A stretch of DNA of 64,000 nt from Amphimedon queenslandica (lineage: Eukaryota > Porifera > Demospongiae > Haplosclerida > Niphatidae): positions 146,857 to 210,856 of the forward strand of contig NW_003546381.1 in the NCBI RefSeq assembly GCF_000090795.2, given 5' to 3'. The position numbers were made by a program, and so were the translations under genes. Position 1 is the stretch's first letter, and each line of letters opens with the position of its first letter. The notes beneath the pieces were generated by a model. It worked only from the letters and a program-made list of their open reading frames with translations. It was not told where the DNA came from and searched no databases. Of the stretch, positions 61,524 to 64,000 are shown one piece after another.

Positions 61524-61779
61524 CTTAAGGTCTTTTTACACACGAACCTGTTCCAGAATTCGGCTCATCAATGCGCATCAAGTGATTCCACACTATCTTC
61601 AGGATCATGTATATTTTGATAGCATTTCTGATCCAGCTACCATTGGCTATCTATTGAATGCGCATTCAAACCACATATGGAGGTGGTTTGAGATATTGTG
61701 CATCAGGTGTGGAATGACTGGAACCAGTTCCAAATCAGTTCAATGCGCATTAGAAGTGCTAGTGTAGAAAGGCCTTTAG
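61524..61779. mobile_element. MITE-like element, imperfect AAGGCCTTT...TACAC ends
   Basis: Left 'cttaaggtctttttacacac' and right 'agtgtagaaaggcctttag' are imperfect inverted repeats, with subterminal 'aatgcgcat' on both sides. About 256 bases; no target duplication was resolved. Confidence 0.6.
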
Positions 61780-62460
61780 TGTCTCACTGCTGCATGCTTG
61801 CAAAGTAAAGGTGTTGCTGGAATGAAGGTGTGGCTCAGTCAAGCTATGCTACTCCACCCACACACACAGTAATGGGTGAAGTGATGAAAAAAGCTTTAGT
61901 TTTTCTCGACTTTTAAACAGTTTAGCATACATTAATTAGGCTCTATTTGTTGCATATAAACTTTTATTGAGTCCCTGATGCTTAAATACTCTGGCCGCTA
62001 CTTCAGGAGAAGAGAGCCTCATGTAAACTCACAAGGTATGAATGTTTGAGCTATCATATCTTAAAAACGAAAATGATTGGAGCAGTTCCTTTCATATTAT
62101 TGAAAGACAGGGTTTTTGTTTTATTTTTTATCTGTCCTGTTGCTCTTTTGCTCTAGCTACAAAAGAACTGCCAAAAACCGACTTCAAGCGAACACACAGA
62201 CACAAACAGGATGACTGCTTTACTCTTACTTCCATGCCTACGTGTGGGCCAGTGTACCATCAGTGTAATGAGTCATACATGGCAATCAAGACACAGAAAA
62301 ATCAAACAATTACCCTGGAGGTGGCGGGAATATCACTTACTATAATTACTGTTCTGGAAATTCTAAGAAATCAATTTCAAAAGGCTTATAATACTCCACA
62401 CTGAATTACTATTGTTCCACTCTTTCAGCTATCATTCCACCTATAGATGGATCTCCTGTT
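61780..62460. other. Intergenic region, no supported gene
   Basis: An open frame at 62042-62404 (120 codons) has no recognisable motif, no splice support and no paralogue in the window. Nothing else is seen. Confidence 0.4.
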
Positions 62461-63330
62461 GGTAAGCATCCCTTAGTGACAAGATTACTTCAAGGCCGGA
62501 TGATCAAGACTTGTTTTAGAAAAGCTAGTGAGCAAGCATGTCTCTGATAACACATCAGTCTTTGATAACACATCGTCACTATCATAACTGAAGCCAAAAT
62601 AGTTCTCACATAAACACAATGCATAACTATACAAACTAGTATGCAATACTATGCACTATCATTACTAGTTGACGGTCAGTTTAAATTCTCTTTGTTGGAA
62701 CGTATTACAGCTGTTCGGACTGAAACACTAGGGCTTAGCTTCGCCCTCAGGTTTCAAATAGTTGTATGTAATCCCTACTGCTCCAAGGCTTACCAATATT
62801 TAGGATCTAAGTGTGGTATTATACTAATTATCTGAAGAAATGATTCCAGTACACTTACTCTCAGGGATCTATTGGCTCATGGCCCTATAGATGTGCAGAG
62901 CTTTACCTCATCGATATGAGGTTCCTGCTTTTAGGGAGACTCGTGCATATATGTTGATTCTGATTTGTGAGTTCAATGAAACTCAATGCTCGGGTCCCCA
63001 TTGATAGTATTCTCTTAGTAGGCTTGTATCAATTACTCCCCTCTATTCAGCAAGGCTACAATAGAGGCCTATATCTCATAAACTCAGTCCCTTCATGGAA
63101 GGGTAATCTACTTTTTATCATGTACTGTAGTGAGTTCATGTCAACCAAACTGACAGTGTCAGTGCTACAAGATGCTAGTATTGGTACTGAGGTCAGTCTT
63201 CCAGTCCTGCTCTACCAGAAGAGCAGCAACATCAGCTGCAAAAGAGGTTTCTCCAGAAATCAGTGATATCATAAAAACTGCTGGGTGGTCATCATGGTCT
63301 TCCACCTTGAATCACTTTTTACCACAAGCC
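62461..63330 (+). pseudogene. Tyrosine-recombinase transposon relic (DIRS/Crypton type)
   Basis: Scattered frames resemble a retroelement tyrosine recombinase. At 62464 there is a core-binding-like HPLVTRLLQGR. In the 62967 frame, VLQDASIGTEV occurs near 63150-63190. In another frame from about 63190, CSTRRAATSAAKE and SDIIKTAGWSSWS occur, the conserved C-terminal active-site region ('HxxR.AA' and 'AGWSS'). The catalytic His position reads Cys and the terminal Tyr region is lost. At least one frameshift separates the pieces, so it is dead. Confidence 0.65.
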
Positions 63331-63879
63331 CATCCCTTTTCAGTTGGATTTCCATGTCATTGTAGTGAGCCTTTGAACTATACATTGACATATATTCACC
63401 TCAACATGATGTGGAATCCTTAATCCTCCAAGCATCTATGAAATATGACGTCAGATTGTGATCCCACTAATACATGACACCTTCACAATAATTATTAGCA
63501 TGTTTTCACTATGGTGCTATCTTTTCACATCCAGGAGCACCAACCTTACAGGGAAATCTCTGTAATTAGATCAATCACCACCATACCATTATCAACAAAG
63601 TCCGGCATTAGCCTTTTCTCATAATGTATTCTATTTTGAATGTAAGTATATTTTTATACTTATCATTTTCCTTCAATAACCTGCCAAATTTTTGAACTGG
63701 TAGATGGGTCACATGAGCTAAGTTTTATTTATACTTTCAAAAATTGATGAAATACTAAACATGGTACTTTAATAATTTAAAATTAACAATCAATATTAGT
63801 TCATATTTTGACAACATAATACACTAAGACTGAATACATGACCAATCACAAAAAGGTTGTCACAAAGTAATACTGATCA
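63331..63879. other. 3' flank of GPCR copy 3
   Basis: From about 63720 it resembles the 3' flanks of GPCR copies 1 and 2 ('attttgacaacat', 'aaaaggttgtcaca'). No other gene. Confidence 0.5.
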
Positions 63880-64000
63880 CTAGTTAGCAATATTATTAAG
63901 ATTTCTGTCCTGATTCCTTGGGGTGCTTTTGATTTTATTCCACCAGTTTTTGACGATAACAACTATCTCTGGCCTAAAATATGATTGAATGATAGGATTT
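63880..64000 (-). CDS. Rhodopsin-like GPCR, tandem copy 3, C-terminus only (window edge)
   Basis: The minus strand from the window edge reads NPIIQSYFRPEIVVIVKNWW and ends DRNLNNIAN with a stop at 63880-63882. It matches the TM7 and tail of copies 1 and 2. The rest lies beyond the window. Confidence 0.88.
   Translation of the reverse strand, partial: NPIIQSYFRPEIVVIVKNWWNKIKSTPRNQDRNLNNIAN

Noticed and set aside
62042-62404. 120-codon plus-strand frame, considered as an Alba-like protein
   Set aside because: The resemblance was limited to a few residues; no splice or paralogue support.

Overview
The window is animal nuclear DNA, AT-rich, with spliced genes, many introns of 40-60 bases, short intergenic gaps and many small DNA transposons. 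Metazoan genes (ST7, RAD9, a CCDC86/cyclon homologue, a TTD14 homologue, a SULT-type sulfotransferase, an MTFR-family gene) sit beside taxon-specific families: rhodopsin-like GPCRs, Pmp-like beta-helix membrane proteins, and a Kelch/ZU5/CARD-like protein. This mix suggests a demosponge such as Amphimedon queenslandica. That is an inference from gene content; no species-diagnostic sequence was checked.

Layout. 1-2391: 5' part of a TTD14 homologue (minus). 2574-4049: ST7 (minus, intronless), head to head with a small orphan gene (4161-4622). 5680-7525: MTFR-like gene (plus). 7609-12990: 11-exon AGC kinase (plus). 13396-18733: 19-exon beta-helix membrane protein (minus). 18895-20250: two copies of a ~630-base element. 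20316-21518: decayed duplicate of the AGC kinase 3' end. 22271-26591: 16-exon Kelch-coiled coil-ZU5-TM-CARD-like gene (minus). 27015-30176: CCDC86 homologue (minus) whose 2.5-kb intron holds three nested transposons. 30568-34485: intronless paralogue of the beta-helix gene (minus). 36163-37715: sulfotransferase (minus). 37850-40846: CYLD-like CAP-Gly domains fused to a TKL kinase (plus). 41116-41597: assembly gap. 41826-46717: RAD9 (minus). 46851-48827: unrecognised helical protein (plus). 49487-50551: GPCR (minus). 50649-56392: unrecognised basic/serine-rich protein (plus). 57084-64000: two complete and one edge-truncated tandem GPCR genes (minus), with repeats, a tyrosine-recombinase relic and two orphan exons.

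Exon structures were built by hand from GT/AG boundaries with phase bookkeeping; the coding lengths given close in frame. Four gene pairs are divergent with only 97-134 bases between start codons, and several starts have a CACGTG E-box upstream. Themes include DNA-damage signalling (RAD9), ribosome biogenesis (CCDC86) and signalling or cell-death-type adaptors (CAP-Gly kinase, ZU5/CARD-like protein). No operons, CRISPR arrays or tRNA genes were seen.
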